A DNA stretch of 64,000 nt from an uncultured Aeriscardovia sp. (GCA_903789535.1 CAIFES010000004.1:111712-175711), one strand, 5' to 3'. Counted from the stretch's first letter, positions 1-7,790 are shown. Notes: generated by a model from the sequence alone, not told the origin. Translations and numbers: made by a program.

Positions 1-68
1 GGCCCTTCGAACACCGACAGCGAGACGGAGAACTCCCCGTCCTCCGCCGCCTCAGGCGACGATGCCAC
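1..68 (-). CDS. scpA: ScpA, N-terminal fragment (runs off the window)
   Basis: This is the first 22 or so codons of segregation and condensation protein A, the kleisin subunit that bridges SMC heads. Reading leftward from a GTG at 66-68 the frame gives MASSPEAAEDGEFSVSLSVF followed by EGP; the F-x-V-x-L-x-x-FEGP string is the conserved opening of ScpA proteins. A GAGGGAG Shine-Dalgarno lies about 8 bases before the GTG. The start overlaps the end of the ParA-like gene by 17 bases, so the two are probably translationally coupled. The order xerD-parA-scpA is typical of Actinobacteria. The rest of the gene is outside the window. Confidence 0.8.
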   Translation of the reverse strand, partial: MASSPEAAEDGEFSVSLSVFEG

Positions 69-891
69 GGGCGATGATCTCCCTCGTCACCTCGCGGTAT
101 TCCTTGGCCACCTTGTGCTCCGGCGCATAGACGGTGATCGGGGCGGCGGCCACGGTGGCGTCTGGCAGTTTGATGGACCGCGAGATGACCGTGTGGAAGA
201 CCTTGTCGCCGAACGCCTCGTAAATACGCTCGAGGACTTCCTTGGAATGGTTGGTGACTGTGTACATGGTGGGCAGCACGCCGTACACCTTCAGATCCGC
301 GTTGATGCGGTCCTGCACCTTTTTGATGGACTGCATGAGCAGTGCCACACCGCGCAGGGCGAAATACTCTGCCGCGACCGGGATGATCACCCCGTCGGCG
401 GCGGTCAGCGCGTTGACGGTCAGCAGGCCGAGCGAGGGCTGGCAGTCGATGATGATGACGTCATAATCCGGCACGAGCGGTTTGAGGACGGACGAGAGCA
501 CGCGCTCCCGGCCCATTTCCGTGACAAGCTGGACCTCCGCCGCGGACAGATCGATATTGGCGGGGATAACGTCGAGACCCGGGAAACGCGTGTGGACGAC
601 GGCATCGTGGATATCCATGTCCGGCTTGAACAGGGCGGTATAGATGGTGTTCTCCGTCCTGTTACCGTTGATACCCAGACCGACGGTGGCCGCGCCCTGC
701 GGATCGAAATCGACGACGAGCACGCGTCGGCCGTACTGGCTCAGCGCACCGGCAATATTGATAGAGCTGGTCGTCTTGCCGACGCCGCCCTTCTGGTTGC
801 ACATGGCGATGATGACGGCAGGACCATGCTCCTTGAGCAGCTCCGGCGCGGCGAACATCTCATACTCGCGTCCCAACAAATCCACAGGCAT
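52..891 (-). CDS. ParA/Soj-family ATPase (XerD-linked)
   Basis: A ParA-family ATPase of about 279 residues. The deviant Walker A motif KGGVGKTTSS follows the family string HGPAVIIAMCNQ, and DFDPQGAATVGLG supplies the Walker A' region; DVIIIDCQPSLG is the Walker B region. It has the form of the chromosomal ParA paralogue that actinobacteria place between xerD and scpA-scpB, so a role in chromosome organisation or segregation is likely; no ParB partner or parS site is seen here. The ATG at 891 was chosen because conserved sequence (DLLGREY) begins just after it. An ATG at 966, which nearly abuts the xerD stop at 960-962, is an alternative and would add 25 residues. Neither start has a strong Shine-Dalgarno. 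Confidence 0.9.
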   Translation of the reverse strand: MPVDLLGREYEMFAAPELLKEHGPAVIIAMCNQKGGVGKTTSSINIAGALSQYGRRVLVVDFDPQGAATVGLGINGNRTENTIYTALFKPDMDIHDAVVHTRFPGLDVIPANIDLSAAEVQLVTEMGRERVLSSVLKPLVPDYDVIIIDCQPSLGLLTVNALTAADGVIIPVAAEYFALRGVALLMQSIKKVQDRINADLKVYGVLPTMYTVTNHSKEVLERIYEAFGDKVFHTVISRSIKLPDATVAAAPITVYAPEHKVAKEYREVTREIIARGIVA

Positions 892-959
892 AGCTTCACA
901 GTACCGCGGCGCCAAGGCATTACGTGTTGTGGTCGTACAATTATGTACGGCAAGCGGCG

Positions 960-1928
960 TCACCATGCACCGTGTTCGGACGACGCCGAACCATCCCGCG
1001 AGATTGCCCGCGGATGGGCCAGACGATACGCCTCGATCAGCTCCGTACGAGAAATGTGCGTATATATCTGTGTGGTCGTCACGGATGCATGGCCGAGCAG
1101 CTCCTGCACCGTGCGCACGTCCGCCCCTCCCTCGAGCAGGTGCGTCGCGAAACAATGCCGGAGCGTATGCGGATGGACGGGTTTGGTGATGCCTGCCCGT
1201 CGCGCACAGTATTGCAGTATCTCCCACACGCTCTGACGCGAGAGCCGCCGACCGCGCTTGTTGAGAAATACGGCAGAGAGTTCCGTACCATGCCGTGCTT
1301 TGCGCTGCAGCGCCGGCCTGCCGGCGGAGAGATACGCCTCAAGTGCGCAGGCGGCGTACGTGCCCACTGGAACCAGACGCTGCTTGTCCCCCTTGCCGGT
1401 GAGCAGCACGAGATGCTCCTGCATCTTGAGCGCGGGCAGGTCCAGTCCTGTCGCCTCGGAGACACGCGCACCGGTGGCATAAAGAAACTCCAGCAGCGCA
1501 CGGTCGCGCAGACTGACCGGGTCCCGGCCCGTGCCGACACTGGCCGCCTCCAGCAGCCGGCGCACCTCGTCGACGGTGAGCACCTGTGGCAGCCGGCGCG
1601 GACGGCGCGGCGGGCTGACGTGGGCGGAGACATCCTGGTCGACCGTCCCCTGGTCGAGGGCGAAGCGGTGCAGCTCGTGGACGGCGGCAAGCATCCGCGT
1701 CCGCGATGAGGCGGCGAGATCATCGAGTGAGGCGAGGAAATCGGCGACATCGGTGCCGCTGACCGTCGTCAGATCGGTGATGCCGCGGCTTTTGAGAAAA
1801 TCGCCGTAACGTCGCAGATCCGAGCGATAGGCCGTCACCGTCGCCCGGGACAGGCCGCGCTCGACACCATCGTGGACAAGAAACTGCTCGACAAGATCGT
1901 CGAAAGCCGTCGGGATATCCGTACTCAT
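960..1928 (-). CDS. xerD: Tyrosine recombinase XerD
   Basis: A 322-residue site-specific recombinase of the XerC/XerD family, which resolves chromosome dimers at dif with its partner and FtsK. The N-terminal SAM-like core-binding domain covers about residues 8-95 and the catalytic domain about 115-305. The catalytic set is visible: R155 (ATGARVSE), K in GKGDKQR near 179, H254 and R257 (HPHTLRH), H280 (LLGHAS) and nucleophile Y289 (TQIYTH). Length and spacing are normal for XerD. The start is supported by a purine-rich GGAGGGAGAAGAGG immediately before ATG. The gene heads the xerD-parA-scpA segment; XerC versus XerD is assigned from this context. Confidence 0.95.
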   Translation of the reverse strand: MSTDIPTAFDDLVEQFLVHDGVERGLSRATVTAYRSDLRRYGDFLKSRGITDLTTVSGTDVADFLASLDDLAASSRTRMLAAVHELHRFALDQGTVDQDVSAHVSPPRRPRRLPQVLTVDEVRRLLEAASVGTGRDPVSLRDRALLEFLYATGARVSEATGLDLPALKMQEHLVLLTGKGDKQRLVPVGTYAACALEAYLSAGRPALQRKARHGTELSAVFLNKRGRRLSRQSVWEILQYCARRAGITKPVHPHTLRHCFATHLLEGGADVRTVQELLGHASVTTTQIYTHISRTELIEAYRLAHPRAISRDGSASSEHGAW

Positions 1929-2094
1929 CCTCTTCTCCCTCCGCGCTCGCCCTCCCGGACGCTCGCCCTCCTGTCACCGGACAGACAGGGCGACAAACGC
2001 CTATTGACGAACAACGAGATTGTCGGTCGAACAGCAAATCCGTCGACGATCGGCATGCCGGATGATCGATCACCGCATCATCGTCCGAGGATAC

Positions 2095-2135
2095 AAAAAT
2101 CCCGCCCGATGCGGTCTAGCCGCACAGGACGGGAT
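2095..2135 (-). terminator. Rho-independent terminator of infC-rpmI-rplT
   Basis: On the minus strand the arms ATCCCGTCC/GGGCGGGAT and TGCGG/CCGCA form a long, slightly imperfect stem that runs directly into TTTTTG. It lies 31 bases beyond the rplT stop and ahead of xerD's upstream region, so it closes the ribosomal operon. Confidence 0.88.
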
Positions 2136-2166
2136 CAGCAAGTCACCGATATGAATCGGGATGGGC

Positions 2167-2550
2167 TCAGGCCTTAGCCGGGGCGTTGACGTCCTCCGGC
2201 AGGGCGGCCTTTGCCTGCTCGACGATCGCGTTGAAGGTGTCGACATCCTCAACGGCGAGCTGGGCGAGGGCGCGACGATCGAGATCGATGCCGGCCAGAC
2301 GCAGACCCTGGATGAAGCGGTTGTACGTCATGCCCTGCGCGCGCACGGCGGCGTTGATACGCTGGATCCACAGCTTGCGGAACTGGCCCGCACGGTGGTG
2401 ACGATCACGGAACGAGTAGTTGTACGAATGGAGCAGCTGCTCCTTCGCACGGCGATACGAGCGGGAACGGGCACCGCGGTAGCCCTTCGCCCGATCGAGA
2501 ACGGTACGACGCTTCTTCTTGGCGTTCACTGCGCGCTTGACACGTGCCAT
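2167..2550 (-). CDS. rplT: 50S ribosomal protein bL20
   Basis: Ribosomal protein L20, 127 residues, which binds 23S rRNA early in large-subunit assembly. The N-terminus [15 protein letters not shown] and the core [15 protein letters not shown] and [14 protein letters not shown] are diagnostic. The C-terminal tail (about residues 108-127, ending in NAPAKA) is slightly extended and alanine-rich. A GAGGAT sequence precedes the ATG. It is the last gene of infC-rpmI-rplT, 45 bases after rpmI, and is followed by a clear terminator. L20 is the autoregulator of this operon in several other bacteria. Confidence 0.98.
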   Translation of the reverse strand: MARVKRAVNAKKKRRTVLDRAKGYRGARSRSYRRAKEQLLHSYNYSFRDRHHRAGQFRKLWIQRINAAVRAQGMTYNRFIQGLRLAGIDLDRRALAQLAVEDVDTFNAIVEQAKAALPEDVNAPAKA

Positions 2551-2595
2551 CTGCTATCCTCAGCTTTCTTTCTACGCTTCAGAGCTTTTGCCGGT

Positions 2596-2790
2596 TCAGC
2601 GACCGAGCAGGAAGCTCATCCTCTTGTTCTGGTGCTTCGAGATGACGCTGTCGCGCGACAGGGCACGACGCTTCTTGGAGGACTTATGCTCCAGGTTGTG
2701 GCGCATGCCGTCGCCGGCCGCCATGAGCTTGCCCGAACCGGTGACGCGGATACGCTTCTTGGCCGCGGACTTAGTCTTCATTTTCGGCAT
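2596..2790 (-). CDS. rpmI: 50S ribosomal protein bL35
   Basis: Ribosomal protein L35, 64 residues, the usual length. MPKMKTKSAAKKRIRVTGSG and the C-terminal KHQNKRMSFLLGR identify it. The start codon lies inside the 3' end of infC: the two genes overlap by 20 bases in different frames, and an AAGGAG Shine-Dalgarno sits within the last infC codons upstream. This arrangement implies translational coupling to infC. A longer reading of the frame would start upstream but lacks conserved sequence. Confidence 0.97.
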   Translation of the reverse strand: MPKMKTKSAAKKRIRVTGSGKLMAAGDGMRHNLEHKSSKKRRALSRDSVISKHQNKRMSFLLGR

Positions 2791-3460
2791 TGCTGCTCTC
2801 CTTATCGGTGATATTCTGCATGGCTGCCTCGGCCTCCTGCCGTTCCTGGGCATCGCTGGCGCGCTTCGCCTTGAGGCGGGCCGCCTGACGTGCCTGGCGC
2901 TCGGCGCGGGCCTGCTTGCCACGACGTCTCTGCTCAGACTCGAGATGAACCTTCTTGCCTTTCGGCGCGAGGGTCATGATGATGTCCCTGCCCAGCTGAC
3001 GGGGCTTGGACTCGATCGTGCCGAATTCCTGCACATCGTCGGCGAGCCGGTACAACAGCTCGTTGCCGCCGATTGGCCTGGAACGCTCGCGGCCGCGGAG
3101 CATGATGGTGACTTTGACCTTGTCGCCGCCCTTGAGGAAGCGGGTCACCATCCCTTCCTTGGTCTCGAAGTCGTGGTCATCAATCTTGAGGCGGAATCGG
3201 ACTTCCTTGATCTCCGCCTTGTTCTGGTGACGACGGGCCTCCCTTTCCTTGAGGGCCTCGTTGTACTTGAACTTTCCGTAATCGATGAGCTTGGCGACCG
3301 GCGGGTTCGCGTTCGGTGCCACCTCGACGAGGTCGAGATTCGCCTCACGCGCGAGGTTGAGCGCAACCGCCGTAGCGATGACGCCGACCTGCTGCCCCTC
3401 GGGGCCGATCAAACGCACATTCGGAACTCGAATGTCCTCGTTGATTCTCGGATTACTGAT
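2771..3460 (-). CDS. infC: Translation initiation factor IF-3
   Basis: IF-3, about 229 residues, binds the 30S subunit and monitors start-codon selection. The N-domain begins SNPRINEDIRVPNVRLIG, followed by GVIATAVALNLAREANLDLVEVAP and DYGKFKYNEALKEREAR; the C-domain includes VTIMLRGRERSRP. After the family core there is a basic-acidic extension of roughly 50 residues (LESEQRRRGKQARAERQARQ onward). No ATG lies near the conserved start. An AAGGAG six bases before ATC ATC makes AUC at 3458-3460 the best start, matching the rare start codons used by infC elsewhere. A GTG 42 bases further upstream (3502), preceded by GAGGTG, is the alternative and would add 14 residues. The gene overlaps rpmI by 20 bases. 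Confidence 0.93.
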   Translation of the reverse strand: MSNPRINEDIRVPNVRLIGPEGQQVGVIATAVALNLAREANLDLVEVAPNANPPVAKLIDYGKFKYNEALKEREARRHQNKAEIKEVRFRLKIDDHDFETKEGMVTRFLKGGDKVKVTIMLRGRERSRPIGGNELLYRLADDVQEFGTIESKPRQLGRDIIMTLAPKGKKVHLESEQRRRGKQARAERQARQAARLKAKRASDAQERQEAEAAMQNITDKESSNAENED

Positions 3461-3472
3461 GATGAACTCCTT
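3458..3472 (-). promoter_or_regulatory. Shine-Dalgarno and probable AUC start of infC
   Basis: On the minus strand AAGGAG (3472-3467) is followed by TTC and then ATC ATC AGT AAT CCG. The second ATC sits six bases after the Shine-Dalgarno, an ideal spacing, exactly where the conserved IF-3 sequence begins. Rare start codons on infC are the known basis of IF-3 autoregulation in Escherichia coli (AUU). Confidence 0.6.
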
Positions 3473-3556
3473 ATTCGGTTTCGTCTGCGCGGAGTTCCCC
3501 GTCAACACAAAAACACACCTCGGTGAACGCCGGGCGTGACTCATGCCGTTGAACCC

Positions 3557-3616
3557 GGGGCTGCGAAAAGCCCCCAGGTGGGAAATTCCACTTTCTTGAT
3601 TCCTCAAGCCGAGGAA
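3557..3616 (-). promoter_or_regulatory. Structured 5' leader of the infC operon
   Basis: Upstream of infC on the minus strand are two compact hairpins: TTCCTC/GAGGAA with a five-base loop (3616-3600) and GGGGCT/AGCCCC with a six-base loop (3574-3557). A TAATAT element lies just before them at 3622-3617. The position matches autoregulatory leaders of L20-containing operons, but I cannot match it to a named family. Confidence 0.4.
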
Positions 3617-3660
3617 TATATTACCACGACGGCAGACAGCCACGGGGCAGGGTTGCCGCC

Positions 3661-3666
3661 TACAAT
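3661..3666 (+). promoter_or_regulatory. -10 element (TACAAT) of a probably leaderless transcript
   Basis: TACAAT ends seven bases before the ATG at 3674 of the thiamine pyrophosphokinase gene. Transcription would begin at or next to the start codon, and no Shine-Dalgarno is present. No clear -35 is seen. Confidence 0.5.
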
Positions 3667-3673
3667 CAGCTTC

Positions 3674-4648
3674 ATGATGACAGGGATGCCCGACCGCGGA
3701 GAACATGGCAGAATCCTCACCGATGGTATCGGTCCTGACGGTACCGGTCATACCTGCGCGATCCCCCGGTCTGACGGCATCGATGCCGCACGGTGTGTGA
3801 TCATGGCGGCCGGCACGGCACCGTCCGACCAACTCGTCCGCGAGTGCCTGGGCGCTGTTTCTGGCCGGCGTCCGCTCGTTGTCGCGGCGGACGGCGGGTT
3901 CGTCATCGCCCGCCGGGCCGGTATCCGCCCGGATGCGCTCATCGGCGACGGCGATTCGCTCGCCCGGCTGGAACGCCTGTCCGCGTACCCGGTACAACAA
4001 CAGGTGAGCCCGTCGTCATCATCGACGGGCACAGCCGGCACTGCCAGGCAGACGTCACCCCAGGCGATGGAGCGGATTGTCCTCTCACCGCAGAAAGACG
4101 ACATCGACCTTGTCTGCGCGGCACGGTGGGCATGGCTGCGCGGCGCACGCGAGTTCACGATTCTGGGCGCCCTGGGCGGACGTCCGGACATGAGCCTTGC
4201 CGCCATCCAGCTCGCCGCACGCATCAGCCAGGCGGGCGGAATGGCCGTCCTGCGCAGCGACGACTGGTCGCTCACCGCCCTCACCGACGGAACGCTGCGC
4301 CTCGGGCGTGTCGACGGAAGGACTTGTGCCGACATCCGGCCTGTGAGCCCGATTTCCGTTCTTGCACTGTCCGACACCTGCACCGGCGTCACCCTGGACG
4401 GGCTGCTCTACACGTTGGACGACGCGACCATGACGAACACGAGCGCCCGCTGGATCAGCAACGAGCCCGTGCACGACGCGGATCCACATATCAGCGTGGA
4501 AGAAGGCACTCTGGCCGTCACATGGCCGTCCGGCCTGCGGCTGGCAGCCTGGCAGTCACGACGCGCCGAACACCCGGCGGCAAGCATCGGCAAGGTCGAC
4601 ACGACGGTCTCGGCGAACCTGACTGGAATGAATCTGGGTGGAATATAG
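3674..4648 (+). CDS. Thiamine pyrophosphokinase
   Basis: An enzyme of about 324 residues that transfers pyrophosphate from ATP to thiamine to make the cofactor TPP. The catalytic domain carries LVVAADGGFVIARRAGIRPDALIGDGDSL, where the ADGG and GDxDSL acidic motifs bind metal and pyrophosphate, then PQKDDIDLVCAARWAW and LGALGGRPDMSLAAIQLA. A thiamine-binding beta domain follows from about residue 225, ending VTWPSGLRLAAWQSRR. About 40 N-terminal residues before the core are not conserved, so a later start cannot be excluded; the ATG at 3674 is favoured by the -10 element immediately upstream. It stands alone between infC and gap. Confidence 0.85.
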   Translation: MMTGMPDRGEHGRILTDGIGPDGTGHTCAIPRSDGIDAARCVIMAAGTAPSDQLVRECLGAVSGRRPLVVAADGGFVIARRAGIRPDALIGDGDSLARLERLSAYPVQQQVSPSSSSTGTAGTARQTSPQAMERIVLSPQKDDIDLVCAARWAWLRGAREFTILGALGGRPDMSLAAIQLAARISQAGGMAVLRSDDWSLTALTDGTLRLGRVDGRTCADIRPVSPISVLALSDTCTGVTLDGLLYTLDDATMTNTSARWISNEPVHDADPHISVEEGTLAVTWPSGLRLAAWQSRRAEHPAASIGKVDTTVSANLTGMNLGGI

Positions 4649-4839
4649 ATCAACTCATCGAGAACGCACAAAGCAACAGGTCATCACCGACCTTCTTTTT
4701 TCTGCTTTATCAGAGGCGCAGGAAGACGTTTCGCACATGGCACGATGTTGCTCGCCGGCGGTATCATGTGAACGTCCACAGTAGAGCAGGCCGGCATGGG
4801 GCACGCCCCTTCCCGGTCGTTCTTCAGAAGGAATGATAA

Positions 4840-5898
4840 ATGACAGTTCGTATTGGTATTAACGGTTTCGGCCGCATCGGCCGTCTCGCCTTCCGTCGCA
4901 TCTTCCAGCTCCAGGAGCAGGGTGGCGAGGCCAACGACATCGAGGTCGCGGCCATCAACGATCTGACCACCCCGTCGATGCTCGCGTACCTGCTCAAGTA
5001 CGACAGCACCCATGGCGTGTTCCGTCACTCCGACGGCACCCCGGTCAAGGTCGAGTCCACCGATGACTCCATCATCGTTGACGGCAAGAGCTACAAGATC
5101 TACTCCGAGCGCGATGCCGCCAACCTCAAGTGGGTTGAGAATGATGGCGTTGATTACGTGCTCGAGTGCACCGGCTTCTACACCTCGCACGACAAGTCCA
5201 TGGCCCACATCAAGGCTGGTGCCAAGAAGGTCCTCATCTCCGCCCCGGCGAAGGATGACGTCACCCCGACCGTCGTCTATGGCGTCAACCAGGACATCCT
5301 CAAGCCGTCCGATACCATCGTCTCCGCCGGCTCCTGCACCACCAACTCCCTGGCCGCCATGGTCAAGCTGCTTGATGACAAGTTCGGCGTCCGCGCCGGC
5401 CTGATGACCACCATCCACGCCTACACCGGCACGCAGATGATCCTCGACGGACCGCGCTTCAGCAAGGGCCGCAACAACCGCGCCGCCGCCATCAACACGA
5501 TCGCGCACTCCTCCGGTGCCGCCATCGCCCTGGGCAAGGTCGTCCCGTCCGTCGATGGCAAGCTGACCGGCCACGCCCAGCGTGTCGCCGTCCCGGATGG
5601 CTCCGTCACCGAGCTGACCTCCATCCTCAACAAGAAGGTCACCATCGACGAGATCAACGACGCCTTCAAGAAGGAATTCTCCGACAAGGATTACTTCGGC
5701 TACAACGCTGATGGCATCGTCTCCTCCGATATTCTCGACGACACCCACGGTGGTGTGTTCGATCCGACGCAGACCGAGGTCCTCCACGCCGGTGACGACC
5801 AGCTCGTCCGTACTGTCTCCTTCTACGACAACGAGTATGGCTTCACCTGCAACATGGTTCGTACCCTCCTCTACTTCGCCAAGATCAACGAGGACTGA
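4840..5898 (+). CDS. gap: Glyceraldehyde-3-phosphate dehydrogenase, type I
   Basis: A 352-residue glycolytic enzyme that oxidises and phosphorylates glyceraldehyde 3-phosphate with NAD+. The Rossmann start is MTVRIGINGFGRIGRLAFRR; the catalytic cysteine lies in SAGSCTTNSLAAM, and the HAYTGTQMILDGP and DNEYGFTCNMVRTLLYF segments are characteristic. AGAAGGA precedes the ATG with good spacing. Codon use is strongly biased to C/G-ending codons (for example CTC, GTC, AAG), as expected for a highly expressed gene. In bifidobacteria it serves the lower half of the fructose-6-phosphate phosphoketolase shunt. An intercistronic inverted repeat and a strong terminator follow. Confidence 0.98.
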   Translation: MTVRIGINGFGRIGRLAFRRIFQLQEQGGEANDIEVAAINDLTTPSMLAYLLKYDSTHGVFRHSDGTPVKVESTDDSIIVDGKSYKIYSERDAANLKWVENDGVDYVLECTGFYTSHDKSMAHIKAGAKKVLISAPAKDDVTPTVVYGVNQDILKPSDTIVSAGSCTTNSLAAMVKLLDDKFGVRAGLMTTIHAYTGTQMILDGPRFSKGRNNRAAAINTIAHSSGAAIALGKVVPSVDGKLTGHAQRVAVPDGSVTELTSILNKKVTIDEINDAFKKEFSDKDYFGYNADGIVSSDILDDTHGGVFDPTQTEVLHAGDDQLVRTVSFYDNEYGFTCNMVRTLLYFAKINED

Positions 5899-5934
5899 GC
5901 TGAGGTTTTCGCTAAGATCAACGAAAACCGAGCT
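5875..5934 (+). repeat. Duplicated copy of the gap 3' end
   Basis: The last codons and stop of gap (5875-5901, starting TTCGCCAAGATCAACGA) recur at 5908-5934 (TTCGCTAAGATCAACGA...), with 23 of 27 bases identical. The second copy lies outside the reading frame, just before the terminator region, and looks like a local tandem duplication. Confidence 0.75.
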
Positions 5935-5938
5935 CGAT

Positions 5939-5965
5939 CAGTCAACGCTGTCACAGTGTTGACTG
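5939..5965 (+). repeat. Thirteen-base inverted repeat downstream of gap
   Basis: CAGTCAACGCTGT and ACAGTGTTGACTG form 13-base arms around one central base, with a single G-T type mismatch. It precedes the gap terminator by about 11 bases. It could be an mRNA-stabilising hairpin or a protein-binding palindrome. Confidence 0.7.
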
Positions 5966-5976
5966 ACAGCTGACAG

Positions 5977-6022
5977 AGCCTGTCGTTTTACGGTGTCACA
6001 ACCGTACGGCGACAGGCTTTTT
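5977..6022 (+). terminator. Rho-independent terminator of gap
   Basis: AGCCTGTCG pairs with CGACAGGCT, with an inner TACGG/CCGTA helix, and the stem runs into TTTTT at 6018-6022. Confidence 0.9.
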
Positions 6023-6058
6023 CATTTGTCACCATGATGTGCAGGGAAAGATACGACG

Positions 6059-6889
6059 GTGGAACTGGCTCAGAAACAGCAGAAACACATGACACGCAAA
6101 CGGACAGCGCAGAATGGCGCAACACCGAAACGCGCAGCACAGAAGAAGCCATGGATGACGGGCGCCCGCACCGACTCCTCCCCTGCTGACCAACAGTGCG
6201 TCGTCGGACCGGACGGGCTGGCACGCTGCCCCTGGGTGTTCGCCGACATGCGGACACATCCATCGGCACCCGCCTCACCGTCTCTGAGCCCGTCGCAGCA
6301 GGCGGAGAGCGACTACCACGACCACGAGTGGGGTCGGCCCGATCATGACGAGCGGTATCTGATCGAGCAGCTGATCCTCGGCGGTTTCCAGTCGGGACTG
6401 TCCTGGCAGAGCATCATCAACAAGCGCGAGAATTTCCGCCGCGACTTCGACCAGTTCGACCTCGACAGGATCGCCCGGTATGGTCAGGCCGATGTCGAAC
6501 GGCTGATGGACGACCCCGGCATCATCCGCAATCGTCGCAAGATCGAGGGCGCGATCGCCAATGCCCGCATGATCCGCGGCGTGGTCCGCGATTTCGGCAG
6601 TCTGCATGACTATATCTGGCATTGGACCTTCGGGCACCGCGTCTTCGAGCCAATCTCCACGACGACGGACCCGCTCTCGGATATGATCGCCGCGGATCTG
6701 AAGAAGCGCGGTTCGAAATTCCTCGGCAGCGTGACGGTCTTCTCCTATCTGCAGGCATGCGGGCCGATCTGCTCGCATGTGCCCGGTTGCATCGTCTTCG
6801 AGGAGTTTCCACCCCAAAAGGGCGATATCGTAGGACACGGCTTCCCGACCGCCTCGCTGCACACAGACGGGGATATCCATTTTTTCTGA
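6059..6889 (+). CDS. tag: DNA-3-methyladenine glycosylase I
   Basis: A base-excision repair enzyme that removes 3-methyladenine from alkylated DNA. The family domain begins at LARCPWVF and continues through SDYHDHEWGRPDHDERYLIEQLILGGFQSGLSW, then the helix-hairpin-helix region, and ends with QACGPICSHVPGC. The structural zinc ligands are all present: Cys in RCPW, His in YHDHEWG, and His plus Cys in HVPGC. About 55 N-terminal residues, basic and low in complexity, precede the domain. The GTG at 6059 follows AGGGAAAG; the ATG at 6089 is a possible later start. No operon partner is evident. Confidence 0.92.
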   Translation: MELAQKQQKHMTRKRTAQNGATPKRAAQKKPWMTGARTDSSPADQQCVVGPDGLARCPWVFADMRTHPSAPASPSLSPSQQAESDYHDHEWGRPDHDERYLIEQLILGGFQSGLSWQSIINKRENFRRDFDQFDLDRIARYGQADVERLMDDPGIIRNRRKIEGAIANARMIRGVVRDFGSLHDYIWHWTFGHRVFEPISTTTDPLSDMIAADLKKRGSKFLGSVTVFSYLQACGPICSHVPGCIVFEEFPPQKGDIVGHGFPTASLHTDGDIHFF

Positions 6890-6897
6890 GTCGCGGT

Positions 6898-6969
6898 CAG
6901 ACAGCCTGATGATGATCGGCAACGGGAGCACAGAAGGCGAGCGGCAGACAGTCTGATGGTCATCGGCAG
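6898..6969. repeat. Two copies of a 25-base CAGACAG-type repeat
   Basis: CAGACAGCCTGATGATGATC at 6898 and CAGACAGTCTGATGGTCATC at 6945 begin 25-base units identical at 21 positions. Further CAGACAG and CAGACGG words follow up to about 7010. They fill the space between tag and the YbaK-type gene. Confidence 0.6.
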
Positions 6970-7054
6970 ACAGACGGCCGTAGAGACAGACAGGCAGACG
7001 GCAGACAGAAAAATAGTGCGTGCGGAACAATTGTCTGAGGAAGAAAGGTGAGCG

Positions 7055-7600
7055 ATGGCGAAAAAGAAGAGGAATAAGAAAGCTAAAGCTTCTGAGGAAA
7101 GCGCCTCGACCCCTGCGACCGAGCAGCTGGAGAAGGCGGGTGTGCCGTTCCAGGCGGTCAGCTATGAGCACGACCCGGACCATATGGACAAGGGCTATGG
7201 GCTCGAGGGCGCTGCAAAACTGGGTATCGACCCGCATCAGGCGTTCAAGACCCTCATGGCCGGCAACTCCTAGGAGATCGTGGTCGGTGTGGTGCCTGTC
7301 TCCGGACATCTGGATATGAAGAAGCTCGCCAAGGCCGCCGGCCTCAAGAAGATCGATATGGTCGACCCGGCCGTCGCCTCACGTGTGACAGGCTATGTGC
7401 CCGGGGGCATCTCCCCCTTCGGACAGCGCACGCGCCACCGCGTGTTCCTCGACTCATCCGCCGAAAACTTTCCCGCCATCCTCGTCTCGGGCGGCAAACG
7501 CGGTTTCTCGGTGATGGTCGCCCCGCAGGATCTGATCCAGGTGACACACGGGACCATCGCCCCGATCGCCCGCGACGGCTCACACCCGACCGGCAACTGA
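7055..7600 (+). pseudogene. YbaK/EbsC-type Cys-tRNA(Pro) deacylase interrupted by one in-frame TAG
   Basis: The two halves together read as a YbaK-family protein, which hydrolyses cysteine mis-attached to tRNA(Pro). The first part has EQLEKAGVPFQAVSYEHDP and AAKLGIDPHQAFKTLMAG. After a single TAG at 7271-7273 the same frame continues as EIVVGVVPVSGHLDMKKLAK, then GYVPGGISPFGQRTRHRVFLD and VSGGKRGFSVMVAPQDL, to the natural stop at 7600. Nothing else is missing: the frame, spacing and AAAGGTGAGCG Shine-Dalgarno are intact. The simplest reading is a recent nonsense mutation or a sequence error; amber read-through is possible but unsupported. The N-terminal 20 residues are lysine-rich. Confidence 0.85.
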
Positions 7601-7790
7601 TACCGTACAGGACCGTCCGCAGCAGAGAACAGACAAGACAAGACAAGGCACGACCACAACACGACGCATCGCCTGTCCCGGACACGGCCCGGGGCACAGA
7701 CAGGGCGTAAAATAGCCGCGTCTGATCACAGTGCCGGCCACCAACCCGGGCTCCGGCACCTGTGCGGGTCACAATCTGCAAAGGAGCACG

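Noticed and set aside
1984..2060. TGTTCG/CGAACA words upstream of xerD as an SOS box
   Set aside because: The half-sites do not form a CGAAC-N4-GTTCG arrangement, unlike the clear boxes near lexA.
4684..5787. 367-codon minus-strand frame over gap
   Set aside because: Shadow of a strongly codon-biased gene; the sequence is repetitive Gly/Val/Asp without motifs.
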